NCBI GenBank assembly: GCA_900757865.1
Contig: CAAEPH010000042.1
Location: 1-48,418, forward strand
DNA from: an uncultured Sutterella sp.
GTDB taxonomy: Bacteria > Pseudomonadota > Gammaproteobacteria > Burkholderiales > Burkholderiaceae_F
DNA: 48,418 bases
Direction of reading: 5' to 3'
This document shows positions 15,755 to 24,113 of this stretch, piece by piece. The translations under genes and the position numbers were made by a program. A model generated the notes under the pieces. The model did not search any database, was not told the DNA's origin, and worked only from the letters and a program-made list of their open reading frames with translations. Within the stretch, counting starts at the first letter, position 1; every line of letters starts with the position of its first letter.

Positions 15755-16492
15755 ATGGAAGCGACAACCGAATCAAATGAAAAACCCGTCTACCAGCGCA
15801 TTTTGCTTAAGCTCTCGGGCGAAGCGCTGATGGGGGAAGACAGTTTCGGTATCAACCGCATGGTCTTGGCCCGCATGGTTGAGGAAATTAAGAGTGTCGT
15901 TGATTTAGGTGTTCAGGTCGGGATCGTGGTCGGTGGAGGTAACATCTTCCGTGGGGTAGCACTCGGCGCCACGGGTATGGACCGTGCTACGGGGGATTAC
16001 ATGGGTATGCTTGCGACGGTCATGAACGCTATGGCTCTGCAGGATGCGTGTCGCAACAATGGTGTTGAAGCTCGCGTGCAGTCGGCGTTACATATCGAGC
16101 AGGTCGCTGAACCCTACATTCGCGGGAAAGCCCTTCGTCATTTGCGTTTAGGTCGTGTGGTAATTTTTGCGGCGGGTACCGGTAATCCCTTTATGACCAC
16201 CGATACCACGGCGGCATTGCGTGGCGCAGAAATTGGGGCTCAGATTGTGCTCAAGGCTACCAAAGTGGATGGCATTTACACGGCCGACCCGAAACTCGAT
16301 CCGACCGCGACGATGTTTGAACACTTGACGTTTGACCAGGCTTTACACGCCAATTTGAAAGTGATGGATGCCACCGCTTTTGCCCTTTGCCGTGAACAGG
16401 GTCTGCCGATTAAAGTCTTTAACATCAACAAAAAGGGTGCGTTGCGCCGGGTGGTGTTGGGCGAAAACGAAGGGACTTTGGTCCACTCCTAA
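15755..16492 (+). CDS. pyrH: Uridylate kinase
   Basis: Phosphorylates UMP to UDP, a pyrimidine pathway step with the amino-acid-kinase fold. 245 residues. Landmarks: RILLKLSGEALMG near residue 15, VGIVVGGGNIFRG near 58, GMDRATGDYMGMLATVMN, AAGTGNPFMTTDTTAALRG and KATKVDGIYTADP. The first dozen residues (MEATTESNEKP) are a variable extension. CGGAG lies 6 bases before the ATG. The order tsf-pyrH-frr is conserved in proteobacteria. Confidence 0.97.
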   Translation: MEATTESNEKPVYQRILLKLSGEALMGEDSFGINRMVLARMVEEIKSVVDLGVQVGIVVGGGNIFRGVALGATGMDRATGDYMGMLATVMNAMALQDACRNNGVEARVQSALHIEQVAEPYIRGKALRHLRLGRVVIFAAGTGNPFMTTDTTAALRGAEIGAQIVLKATKVDGIYTADPKLDPTATMFEHLTFDQALHANLKVMDATAFALCREQGLPIKVFNINKKGALRRVVLGENEGTLVHS

Positions 16493-16542
16493 GCTCGAGC
16501 GAAAAGGCTTACAATTTAATTAAACACATCTTTTCTTGATGC

Positions 16543-16574
16543 GCTCTTGAGGTGGAAGGCTCCACCGCAAGAGC
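16543..16574 (+). other. Strong hairpin between pyrH and frr
   Basis: GCTCTTG and CAAGAGC enclose GGTGGA/TCCACC with an AGGC loop: 13 bp with one mismatch. The tail is not U-rich, so it is more likely an RNA processing or stability element than a terminator. Confidence 0.55.
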
Positions 16575-16686
16575 CTTCAAAAGTTTCCCTTAATCGTGGG
16601 ATGTCCGAAAAAAGTATTTGTCTTTTCTCTGACGTCTTACCAATGAACATAACGGGGCTCATAGAGATCCCCAGACTGGAGTAACT

Positions 16687-17247
16687 ATGACGGTTTCTGA
16701 AATTCTCAGCCAAACCCAGCACAAAATGGGTCGTACCGTAGAGAGCCTTCGTGAAGGCTTCACCAAGATTCGTACGGGGCGTGCCTCGACGGGTCTTTTA
16801 GACCATATCATGGTGGAATACTATGGCTCACCCACGCCGATTGGTCAGGTTGCACAATTGGGTGTGGCCGATGCCCGCACGTTGACCGTGCAGCCTTGGG
16901 AAAAGAACATGGTGGCGGTGTGCGAAAAGGCGATTCGTGAATCCGACCTTGGCTTGAACCCGGCGACCAATGGGGACATTATCCGTATTCCGTTGCCCCC
17001 GCTCACTGAAGAACGCCGTCGTGAATTGACCAAGGTGGTTCGTGGTTTGGGTGAAGACGCCAAGGTGGCGGTGCGTAACCTTCGCCGTGAAGCCAACACC
17101 GGCATTGAACACCTTTGCAAAGACAAAGAAATCAGTGAAGACGACGAACGTCGTGCAAAGGATGAAGTGCAGAAGGTGACCGACCGCTTCATCGCTGAGG
17201 TCGACAAGGTGGTGGCTGAAAAAGATAAGGAAATCATGACAGTCTAG
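16687..17247 (+). CDS. frr: Ribosome recycling factor
   Basis: Splits post-termination ribosomes together with EF-G. 186 residues, exact family length. The N-terminal helix has MGRTVESLREGFTKIRTGRA. The central domain has VEYYGSPTPIGQVAQLGVADARTL (split here: VEYYGSPTPIGQVA, then QLGVADARTL) and NPATNGDIIRIPLPPLTEERR. The coiled C-terminus ends DKVVAEKDKEIMTV. GGAG precedes the ATG by 7 bases. In related genomes uppS follows directly; here a transporter and adhesin block of about 5.5 kb intervenes. Confidence 0.97.
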   Translation: MTVSEILSQTQHKMGRTVESLREGFTKIRTGRASTGLLDHIMVEYYGSPTPIGQVAQLGVADARTLTVQPWEKNMVAVCEKAIRESDLGLNPATNGDIIRIPLPPLTEERRRELTKVVRGLGEDAKVAVRNLRREANTGIEHLCKDKEISEDDERRAKDEVQKVTDRFIAEVDKVVAEKDKEIMTV

Positions 17248-17281
17248 TCACTAGACTCAGAAAGTTTCCCTGCTAAATGAA

Positions 17282-17321
17282 GAGCTACTCGCGAAGGTGA
17301 AGATCGCGGTAGCTCGTTTTT
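17282..17321 (+). terminator. Intrinsic terminator after frr
   Basis: GAGCTAC (17282-17288) / GTAGCTC (17309-17315) with an inner CGCGA/TCGCG stem, then GTTTTTCTTT. Confidence 0.88.
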
Positions 17322-17328
17322 CTTTCAG

Positions 17329-17374
17329 CAAAAAGAAACGCTCGCTTTTCTCGAGCAGTGAGATGAGCGAGCGT
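17329..17374 (-). terminator. Intrinsic terminator after the tctC-like gene
   Basis: On the minus strand ACGCTCGC and GCGAGCGT (17338-17345 and 17367-17374) form an 8-bp stem followed by a U-rich TTTCTTTTTG. Confidence 0.82.
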
Positions 17375-17398
17375 TGTGCAACTTAAGTCACGAAAGGC

Positions 17399-18358
17399 TT
17401 ATTTCTTTTCGTAGAGTTTAGCGATCGTGTCGCGGCAGAAAGCTTCTTGCTGTTTGATCAACGCAGCCAATTCGTTGTTGTCTTTAAAGTCGATAGAAAG
17501 ACCGGCCTTTTCATGTGCCTTGATGTTTTCAGGATCCGACATGGTCTTCTTGAACGCGTCAACGTAGAAGGCGATCACGTCGTCAGGCGTGCCAGCTGGG
17601 GCCACGATCGCGCGAGCAGAGCCGTACCAGTCGGGGTAGTAGCCTAGCTCACCCAGGGTGGGCACATCAGGCAATTCGGTCATGCGCTTCGGATTGAAAA
17701 CACCCAAAATACGGAATTGAGCATCGGGACCCGTGGCCAAATGAATCACGTCACCGACTTTGGCGCAGGAGAAGTCAACTTCGCCTTGGCGCAAACGTAA
17801 GAGCTGATCAGCTGTGCCACCATAAGGAATCGCTTTGTACTTGAACCCAGCGGACTGCGCAAAGAGTTCAGCAGCGGTGTGGTTAGAGGCTTTACGGCCG
17901 TTGGTGGACGCCTTTAAGTTAGGATTGGCTTTGGCAGCATTGACGAGATCTTGCAAGGTCTTGTAGGGAGAATCCTTGCGAACCACGACCACAGCGGTTT
18001 CGGTTAAGTGATTGACGATTGGCACAATCTTATCGGTGCCAAATGGCGCGTTGGGCATCGTGGCGATGGTGGTGAAGGTCGGCAAATTAATAAAGCCGAT
18101 CGTTTGTCCGTCCGGTTTGGCCTTGACGAGTTCGGTCCAGCCAATCTTGCCATCAGCACCAGGAAGGTTATTGATGATCAAGGTTTTACCCACATACTTT
18201 TCCGCTTCCAATGACAGCAAGCGCGCACCCGTGTCGGTACCCGAGCCAGCTTTATAAGCGACGATAACGGTGACGTCACCCGTCGGGGCCCAAGCCGACG
18301 CTAACATTGGCATCGACATAGCGGCTGCGGCAAACAACGCGATCAGTTTTTTAGACAT
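17399..18358 (-). CDS. tctC: Tripartite tricarboxylate transporter substrate-binding protein (Bug family)
   Basis: A periplasmic solute receptor of the Bug/TctC family, 319 residues, signal peptide to about residue 22 (LASAWA). Family marks: VTVIVAYKAGSGTDTGARLL near the mature N-terminus, the ligand loop with NLPGADGKIGW, and PAGTPDDVIAFYVDAFKK near residue 255. These proteins bind carboxylates and hand them to a TctAB permease; the ligand cannot be read from sequence. A matching tctBA pair lies about 2.4 kb upstream on the same strand, but a trimeric autotransporter gene and two terminators stand between. It therefore needs its own promoter; TATAAT on the minus strand at 18475-18480 is a good -10 box. 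Confidence 0.92.
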   Translation of the reverse strand: MSKKLIALFAAAAMSMPMLASAWAPTGDVTVIVAYKAGSGTDTGARLLSLEAEKYVGKTLIINNLPGADGKIGWTELVKAKPDGQTIGFINLPTFTTIATMPNAPFGTDKIVPIVNHLTETAVVVVRKDSPYKTLQDLVNAAKANPNLKASTNGRKASNHTAAELFAQSAGFKYKAIPYGGTADQLLRLRQGEVDFSCAKVGDVIHLATGPDAQFRILGVFNPKRMTELPDVPTLGELGYYPDWYGSARAIVAPAGTPDDVIAFYVDAFKKTMSDPENIKAHEKAGLSIDFKDNNELAALIKQQEAFCRDTIAKLYEKK

Positions 18359-18773
18359 AGCTTGTATTTCCTCAGTTGTGATTTTAAAAATGTCTTAGCC
18401 GGTGCGCCCGGCTTTGAGCAGACAGTGGAAAGCAGAAAAGTGTTTTGGGCATATTCCACAAAACGTCCACGCGCATTATAAGCGTGTAGGCTTAAAAGCG
18501 TGGATTTTCATCTTAAGCATGATGAAAAAAGACTGGGGAGCTGTCAACCCGCGTGCGGGTTTGTCCTAGCGGAGGTTTGCTAAGAGCAGCACGGTGCCCT
18601 AAAAAAAGAGGGAGTGGCGCGTTAAACACCCTATCAAGGGAGTTTTTAAGGTGATGGGTAGAGTGAAATAGGCTCTTAAGGCGAGAAAAAATAAGAAGGA
18701 TTGCTCCCAGAATAGATACGCGAGTGACACAATTCGATAAGGTTTTGTCGCACTCGCTGTGGTCTTCACACCA
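18359..18773. other. Gene-free region upstream of the tctC-like gene
   Basis: No convincing gene. It contains a minus-strand TATAAT (18475-18480) and three hairpins: GCCGG/CCGGC (18398-18412), AACCCG-CGTG-CGGGTT (18546-18561) and GCGAGTG/CACTCGC (18720-18757). A 97-codon minus-strand reading frame here lacks a ribosome-binding sequence and crosses the hairpins. Confidence 0.4.
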
Positions 18774-18816
18774 CAAAAACGCTGTTGAGCAGTATGGGCT
18801 ATCCACTCAACAGCGT
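18774..18816 (-). terminator. Intrinsic terminator of the trimeric autotransporter gene
   Basis: ACGCTGTTGAG and CTCAACAGCGT (18779-18789 and 18806-18816) form an 11-bp stem, and the minus strand runs on into TTTTT. Confidence 0.9.
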
Positions 18817-18840
18817 GTAAGGTTGAGAAATTCTTCGGAA

Positions 18841-20406
18841 TTAATCGTGCGAGGTTTTCACCAGGTGTTGCAGTTCTTGGACCGAGGCCTTAAGCATAAG
18901 GAGCTCTTGCTCTAGGCTTTGGTTACGTTGTTTCAGACGTTCCACATCAGCCTCGAGCTTAGCTTCATGCGCTTCATGTTGAGCAAGAGCAGATTGAGCC
19001 ACTTGCAGTGCGGTGACCGTTTGTCCACCATCTAGATCGACGCGTTTGTTATCAAAGCCAAACTTCCACGTGATGCCGGCGTTGACCATCGGATGCTCGC
19101 CCATGGATACACCAGCATGCCAGAGCAGGCTATCGCTTGAATAATGACCAATGCCCAGCGCAACGGCACTTTGACCACGGTAGTTGCCGACACCAGCCAT
19201 AACTTGGGTGGGTTTGTTGGGATCGTATTGAATAGGTTTGAGCGCAGCAAGCGCGGCTGCCGTGGCACCCGTATCTTTGATGTCCTTTTTCACCTCACGC
19301 ATGTCGCTTTGCAAATGGCGAACATCACCTTGAACGGTATTCACACTCTCACGGATATCGCTGACATTGTTCTGTATATTCGTGTTGAGCTTTTGGATGG
19401 CGTCGGCGTTAGCAGACGAACTCTGATCCAATAAAGAGAGGTTCTCAGCAACCGAGGATTGGGCTTTGATGATTTTGCCGTCCTGAGCAACGCGCCCTTC
19501 TTTGAAGAGGCTGTCGCCCGTGATGAGACCTTGATCGCCATCGGCGACTTTGCCAGTACCGTTAACTTGAACCGTATAGGTCGTGCCATTAGCGCTCGAA
19601 GACGAGGTTCCCAGAGAAACGTTATTGCCGGCAGCTAAATGAACCTGCGCCGCCTTTAGTTGAGCAACGTTCACCGCATCGGTGTCTTGAGTCCCAGCAG
19701 CTAGACCCGTGATTTGGCGAGTCACTTTTTGGTCTCCACTGGTGTTGCCAATAGACAGAGCACCGGCTTGGGATCGCCAGACGGCATCACTTGCATCGGA
19801 ATGCGTTGTACCTGAAAGATCAAGACCAACTTGTCCTGCGCCTGTGGTAGCGACAGAGTTCGCTCCTAAGGCAATTGAAGTGGTTGCTTCAGATTTGCTA
19901 GAAAGCCCTATGGCGACAGAATGATTGCCTTTAGCTTCGGATATTCCAATAGCGACAGTGTAAGAACCGCTAGCGTTGGAGGATGTCCCCAAGGCTGTGG
20001 AAGATGGACCTAGTGCTTTGGCGCCATTGCCAATAGCAGTAGCGTGACTTGATTTTGCTTCAGCTACAGTCCCGTATGCGACAGCCCCCCAACCGTCAGC
20101 TTTTGCACTGTTACCTATTGCAGTGGCTAATCCTACGCTGGCTTTCGCTTCATTTCCTATAGCAACATTACTCCCATGTTGGGAGGAATTTACCTGTGAG
20201 GATTCAGCGTTTATTCCAATGACTATAGAGCTGTAGCCCGATTTTTCCCCTGTTTCTTTGGAGCCATCACCTATCACGATGGAATGGTCATTAATAGCTA
20301 CTGTATTGGCACCTTTAGTAATAGGTTCTGCGTAGGATTGCACTGATAACAAACCTAGACCTATTAAGGTCGTGGCTATGACGGTTAATTTGCTCGTGTA
20401 TGACAC
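18841..20406 (-). CDS. YadA-like trimeric autotransporter adhesin with a C-terminal coiled coil
   Basis: A surface adhesin of the trimeric autotransporter class, 521 residues. The start is GTG with an ideal AAGGAG six bases upstream. After a signal peptide (to about residue 26, VQSYA) comes a head of left-handed beta-roll repeats (SIVIG, NVAIGNEAKA, ATAIGNSAKA, STALGTSSNA, SIALGANS). Then come a neck with DAVNVAQLKA near 245, a coiled-coil stalk (about 310-385), and the membrane anchor with AGVGNYRGQSAVALGIGHY and NAGITWKFG (about 395-450). Canonical family members stop at the anchor. This one continues for about 70 residues of heptad-like sequence (LEADVERLKQRNQSLEQELL). The head is more AT-rich than neighbouring genes, which hints at transfer or rapid change. 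It interrupts the tct locus and has its own terminator. Confidence 0.92.
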   Translation of the reverse strand: MSYTSKLTVIATTLIGLGLLSVQSYAEPITKGANTVAINDHSIVIGDGSKETGEKSGYSSIVIGINAESSQVNSSQHGSNVAIGNEAKASVGLATAIGNSAKADGWGAVAYGTVAEAKSSHATAIGNGAKALGPSSTALGTSSNASGSYTVAIGISEAKGNHSVAIGLSSKSEATTSIALGANSVATTGAGQVGLDLSGTTHSDASDAVWRSQAGALSIGNTSGDQKVTRQITGLAAGTQDTDAVNVAQLKAAQVHLAAGNNVSLGTSSSSANGTTYTVQVNGTGKVADGDQGLITGDSLFKEGRVAQDGKIIKAQSSVAENLSLLDQSSSANADAIQKLNTNIQNNVSDIRESVNTVQGDVRHLQSDMREVKKDIKDTGATAAALAALKPIQYDPNKPTQVMAGVGNYRGQSAVALGIGHYSSDSLLWHAGVSMGEHPMVNAGITWKFGFDNKRVDLDGGQTVTALQVAQSALAQHEAHEAKLEADVERLKQRNQSLEQELLMLKASVQELQHLVKTSHD

Positions 20407-20444
20407 TCGAGTCTCCTTACTTATTCATACTTGGTCTGAGATTG

Positions 20445-20510
20445 GTATTGTTAAGATGTGGTCGAATCTTGGAGAATTAACAATACAATCTTGCAAATTT
20501 GAAAGATTGT
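20445..20510. promoter_or_regulatory. Paired inverted repeats upstream of the adhesin gene
   Basis: GTATTGTTAA (20445-20454) and TTAACAATAC (20477-20486) are a perfect 10-bp inverted repeat. ACAATCTT (20485-20492) and AAGATTGT (20503-20510) are an 8-bp one, overlapping it by two bases. They lie 40-105 bases upstream of the GTG start in very AT-rich DNA. They may be operators or alternative leader stems. The remaining sequence to 20730 shows no gene. Confidence 0.5.
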
Positions 20511-20730
20511 AGAGTAATCGTTCACAAAGTGAAAATTAATTCTGTTAACAAGTGTAAACCTCTAGTTATTTATATTTATTTTTATTGATGGCCTAGGGAA
20601 TTCTTAAACACGTGAACACCCCAATTTTTATTTCGTGAACGGCGCTGGAAACGCTCGCGTTGAGGAGAGTTGAGACGCGCCCAAGCGAGGCGAGAAAAGG
20701 AAGGAAGAATTTCTGGAAAACCAGTTGAAC

Positions 20731-20764
20731 AAAAAAAAGCCTGAGTCGGTGATTCGACTCAGGC
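20731..20764 (-). terminator. Intrinsic terminator after tctA
   Basis: GCCTGAGTCG (20739-20748) and CGACTCAGGC (20755-20764) form a perfect 10-bp stem followed on the minus strand by eight T. Confidence 0.92.
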
Positions 20765-20794
20765 CTTGAGGTTAGAGGTGTTTCATGTTGGTGG

Positions 20795-22297
20795 TTATTG
20801 GTTGCTAGCGAGGCGCTTTTCCCAACGATCCATCAACAAGGGGCTCAAGACCCCGACAACGCAAAGGCCAATCATCACCCAGCACACGGGGGTGGAGAAG
20901 AGAATGGACCAATCCCCGTCGGAGAGCAACAACGAGCGACGCAGACCATTTTCGCCGATTGGTCCCAGAATCAAGCCCAGCACAATGGCGGCGGCATTGA
21001 GCCCAAATTTGCGAACCAAGTAACCGATCACGCCAAAGACGAGCATGATGATGACTTCCACGAAATTGTTGTGGATAGCGTAGGAGCCCACCACACACAA
21101 GATGAAGATCGATGGAATCAAAATGGCGTCCGAGAGACGAGCAAATTGAGCAAACCCACGGCAACCGAGCATCCCAATGGCTAACATCGCAAACTGCACC
21201 AGAACAAACCCAGCAAAGAAGGTGTAGGTCATGTTGGCGTAGGTTGTAAAAAGTTCAGGTCCCGGTTGCAAGCCGTGAATGATGAGACCGCCCATCAACA
21301 CCGCTGTGACGCTCTCACCCGGAATGCCGAGCGTTAACGTTGGAATGAGTGAGCCACCCGTCACCGCGTTATTAGCGGCTTCGGAGCCAGCCACCCCTTC
21401 AATCGAGCCTTTACCAAACTCTTCTTTATGTTTGGAGAAGCGACGTGCTTCGTTGTAGCCCATAAAGCAAGCAATGGAAGCGCCAGCGCCCGGCAAAATA
21501 CCGATGATGTTACCGATGATCCACGAGCGAGTCATGGTTGGCGCCAAACGTTTGAACTCTTGCTTAGTGATACCCAAGCGGTCGGTAAACTTGATGGCAC
21601 GAGAGCGTTGAACGATCTTTTGCTCAGCGAGGATGAGCACCTGTGACATGGAGAATAAGCCAATCAGCGCGCAGGTGACGTTGATGCCGTTGTAGAGGGT
21701 GCTTTCACCAAACATGAAGCGTTCCACCCCTTCCATCGGGTCCATGCCAATGGTGGAAATGAGCAACCCGAGTACGCCCGAGATGAGCCCTTTCAACAGG
21801 GATTTAGACGATACACCGGCAATGACCGTTAAGCCAAAAATCGATAACCAGAAGTATTCTGGACTCTTAAATTTGAGCGCGAGTTCGGCTAAAACGGGCG
21901 AGAGGAAGTAGAGCGAAATGCAACTCAGCAGTCCACCGACAAAACTCGCGAAACAAGCCACACTTAACGCCTTAGCAGCTTGCCCGCGCAGTGTGAGCTG
22001 ATAGCCTTCAATGGCCGTGGCGGCGGAGGCAGGGGTGCCTGGGGTGTGAATCAAAATGGCGGAAATGGAACCACCGAAGATGGCACCGCAATAAATCCCG
22101 CCAAGAACGATTAACCCCGTCGCGGGATCCATCCCAAAGGTCACGGGGAGCAAAAGCGCTACACCCATGGCGGCAGAAAGCCCAGGCAAACAGCCAATAG
22201 CAACTCCTAAGGCCGTGGAGGCGAACATCGCCAAAATGTTGATAGGCGTGACGGCATGGACAAAGCCCATACCCATTAACGAAAGAGTTTCAAGCAT
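20795..22297 (-). CDS. tctA: Tripartite tricarboxylate transporter, large permease subunit TctA
   Basis: The 12-helix large membrane subunit of a TctABC secondary transporter, 500 residues. The N-terminal signature GVAIGCLPGLSAAMGVALLLP and the second-half repeat NIIGILPGAGASIACFMGYNEARR are diagnostic, as is IHTPGTPASAATAIEGYQL. Transport is driven by an ion gradient with a TctC-type receptor delivering the substrate. It starts 12 bases after tctB, so the two form an operon. A strong terminator follows. Confidence 0.95.
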   Translation of the reverse strand: MLETLSLMGMGFVHAVTPINILAMFASTALGVAIGCLPGLSAAMGVALLLPVTFGMDPATGLIVLGGIYCGAIFGGSISAILIHTPGTPASAATAIEGYQLTLRGQAAKALSVACFASFVGGLLSCISLYFLSPVLAELALKFKSPEYFWLSIFGLTVIAGVSSKSLLKGLISGVLGLLISTIGMDPMEGVERFMFGESTLYNGINVTCALIGLFSMSQVLILAEQKIVQRSRAIKFTDRLGITKQEFKRLAPTMTRSWIIGNIIGILPGAGASIACFMGYNEARRFSKHKEEFGKGSIEGVAGSEAANNAVTGGSLIPTLTLGIPGESVTAVLMGGLIIHGLQPGPELFTTYANMTYTFFAGFVLVQFAMLAIGMLGCRGFAQFARLSDAILIPSIFILCVVGSYAIHNNFVEVIIMLVFGVIGYLVRKFGLNAAAIVLGLILGPIGENGLRRSLLLSDGDWSILFSTPVCWVMIGLCVVGVLSPLLMDRWEKRLASNQ

Positions 22298-22309
22298 CTT
22301 TGTCTAACC

Positions 22310-22759
22310 TTAGTTAAAGAGCACGCCTAACGGTAGGGGTACCTGTAAGAAAAGGGAGAAGACGGCATAGACCAGAGCGACCAAGCACACGAGCACAATG
22401 GCAATTTGCCACTTTTTGACTTTCAAAAAGAGCATCGTGCCCACGAGATAAATCGCCGAGGCAACGTAGTAGCCGAGGTAGTGCATCATCACGAGAAAGA
22501 GCACACACCCGAGCACAATACCGGCGAATTGTTTGGCCTGAAATCCCTCAAAAATTTTGGGGAGATCATTTTCAAGCTGTTTCGTGAGACTCCATTTCAC
22601 GAGACAACGCAGGAGGTACAGGGTGTTGAGCACCGTCAGGGCGATGATGAGCCCAAGAGGATAGGTTTGCGCTTCCTCAGGAAGCTCAATGGTCATGACG
22701 TAAAAAGTGAGTGCGACAAGGTAAATAAAACCAATGACGCCAATATCGGATTTTTTCAT
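22310..22759 (-). CDS. tctB: Tripartite tricarboxylate transporter, small permease subunit TctB
   Basis: The small membrane subunit, 149 residues with four predicted helices (IGVIGFIYLVALTFYV, YPLGLIIALTVLNTLYLL, FAGIVLGCVLFLVMMHYLGY, IAIVLVCLVALVYAVFSLFL). Topology, length and position before tctA identify it; sequence conservation in this family is low. The ATG is chosen over a TTG one codon upstream. No strong ribosome-binding sequence is visible. Confidence 0.88.
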   Translation of the reverse strand: MKKSDIGVIGFIYLVALTFYVMTIELPEEAQTYPLGLIIALTVLNTLYLLRCLVKWSLTKQLENDLPKIFEGFQAKQFAGIVLGCVLFLVMMHYLGYYVASAIYLVGTMLFLKVKKWQIAIVLVCLVALVYAVFSLFLQVPLPLGVLFN

Positions 22760-22797
22760 CAATGAAATGTGAGGTTGAGTTGTCGAGGACGATGTGC

Positions 22798-22829
22798 ATT
22801 CTCTGTCAGAATCTTGGATTCGTCAAGAT
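22798..22829 (-). promoter_or_regulatory. tctBA promoter with overlapping operator-like repeat
   Basis: On the minus strand TTGACG (22821-22826), a 17-base spacer and GAGAAT (22798-22803) form a good promoter about 40 bases before tctB. ATCTTG (22811-22816) and CAAGAT (22824-22829) are an inverted repeat that overlaps the -35 box, as a repressor site would. Confidence 0.6.
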
Positions 22830-23180
22830 CGAGATTGCTTAATCTTTGAGCAAATTCGCTTTACGCTTTGACCTCTGTCCAAAGGTTGTGCTTTTTTAGG
22901 TGGAAATACCTATAGACAAGATGGCTTTGAGAGTTTTTGTCTAAGAGAACATGGCCGTTTATCAGTAGTTGAGAAAGCCCATGGCCATAGGAAGAAAAAG
23001 GACAAAAAAAGGAAAAATCTCGAAACGCCTTAAAACATCATAACAAGTCGAATCACGTTAGAATACTTTCCACTTTTAGCTGAGGGGGCTCGCGTTGCGT
23101 CGCTTTTGTTGATGTCGCGCGGGTTAATGACCTCATCACGCTTAGCCTCTAATCCTCTCTTACTTTAAACACGCAGAGCC
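22830..23180. other. Gene-free region between tctB and uppS promoters
   Basis: No gene seen. TAGAAT near 23060 on the plus strand could be the -10 box of uppS. No usable -35 box was found. Confidence 0.3.
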
Positions 23181-23885
23181 ATGAGCCAACACTCCTTTCC
23201 TCATCACGTAGCAATCATCATGGACGGCAATGGTCGTTGGGCCAAAGCACGCTTTTTGCCACGTGCCGAAGGCCATCGCCGTGGTGTGACGGCGCTCGAT
23301 GAGGTGACCGAAGCGGCGGTACGTGCTGGCGTGAAAATGTTGACCGTTTTTGCGTTTTCCTCGGAAAACTGGCTTCGCCCCCAGCAAGAAGTGCGCATGT
23401 TGATGTCGCTTTTTAGTGCGGCGCTCGAGAAGTGGTGCGTGCCTCTCAAAGAGGCAGGGGTGGTGCTTAAGGTAATCGGTGATAGAACCGCTTTTTCCGA
23501 AGATCTCAATCGCGTGATCACGTATGTGGAAAAGGAGACCGCTTCAGGGGAACGAATGGTCCTCAATGTCGCGGCGAACTATGGCGGGCGCTGGGACATG
23601 TTGCAAGCGGCGCAACGCGTGATTGACGCGGGTCTCGCGATGACTGCCGAGAACCTTGAGCGCTATCTTGCGGTCCCCAATGTGGATTTACTCATTCGCA
23701 CCGGAGGGGAATGCCGCGTGTCGAACTTCTTACTCTACCAAAGTGCATACGCGGAGATGTATTTTACGGATCGCCTGTGGCCGGAGTTTGGGGCTGACGA
23801 TTTGCATGCAGCGCTTGCCTGGTATCAGGGGCGCGAGCGTCGCTTTGGTCGCACGAGCGAGCAGCTTCAACAAAAAGCCGCCTAA
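23181..23885 (+). CDS. uppS: Undecaprenyl diphosphate synthase
   Basis: A cis-prenyltransferase making the C55 lipid carrier for peptidoglycan and O-antigen. 234 residues. IIMDGNGRWAKAR carries the catalytic Asp15, and the C-terminal RTGGECRVSNFLLYQSAYAE is the isopentenyl-diphosphate-binding motif (usually RTSGE or RTGGE), followed by LWPEF. The start gives the normal family N-terminus (HVAIIMDGN). It leads the uppS-cdsA-dxr-rseP-bamA block. About 230 bases separate it from cdsA. Confidence 0.97.
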   Translation: MSQHSFPHHVAIIMDGNGRWAKARFLPRAEGHRRGVTALDEVTEAAVRAGVKMLTVFAFSSENWLRPQQEVRMLMSLFSAALEKWCVPLKEAGVVLKVIGDRTAFSEDLNRVITYVEKETASGERMVLNVAANYGGRWDMLQAAQRVIDAGLAMTAENLERYLAVPNVDLLIRTGGECRVSNFLLYQSAYAEMYFTDRLWPEFGADDLHAALAWYQGRERRFGRTSEQLQQKAA

Positions 23886-24003
23886 CGTCGGTTAACGTGC
23901 ATTCAAGTCGCCTTGGCTGTTGCCCCCAGAGCGAATGTTGTTGGAACATTCCCGCAGATCGTTTTCTCTTTGTCAGGCGTTTCCGCTAAAATAAAAACCG
24001 TGT

Positions 24004-24026
24004 GTGTTTGGCACAAGGTCAAACAC
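24004..24026 (+). other. Small hairpin in the uppS-cdsA gap
   Basis: GTGTTTG (24004-24010) and CAAACAC (24020-24026) form a 7-bp stem with a 9-base loop. The tail is not U-rich. The role is unknown. Confidence 0.35.
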
Positions 24027-24113
24027 GATGCGTGTCACCGCCATTCGATCGACTCAGAATGGCATCCTAAGACGGGATACGTTGTGCTATCCCAAGAGCG
24101 GAGGATTCCGAGT

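Noticed and set aside
18513..18806. 97-codon minus-strand reading frame downstream of the adhesin gene
   Set aside because: No ribosome-binding sequence or family resemblance, and it runs through the adhesin terminator stem.
20611..20640. Recurring CGTGAAC words (also near 35354, 46708 and 46758) considered as a dispersed regulatory site
   Set aside because: The words are seven to eight bases long without shared flanks or a consistent position relative to promoters; chance cannot be excluded.
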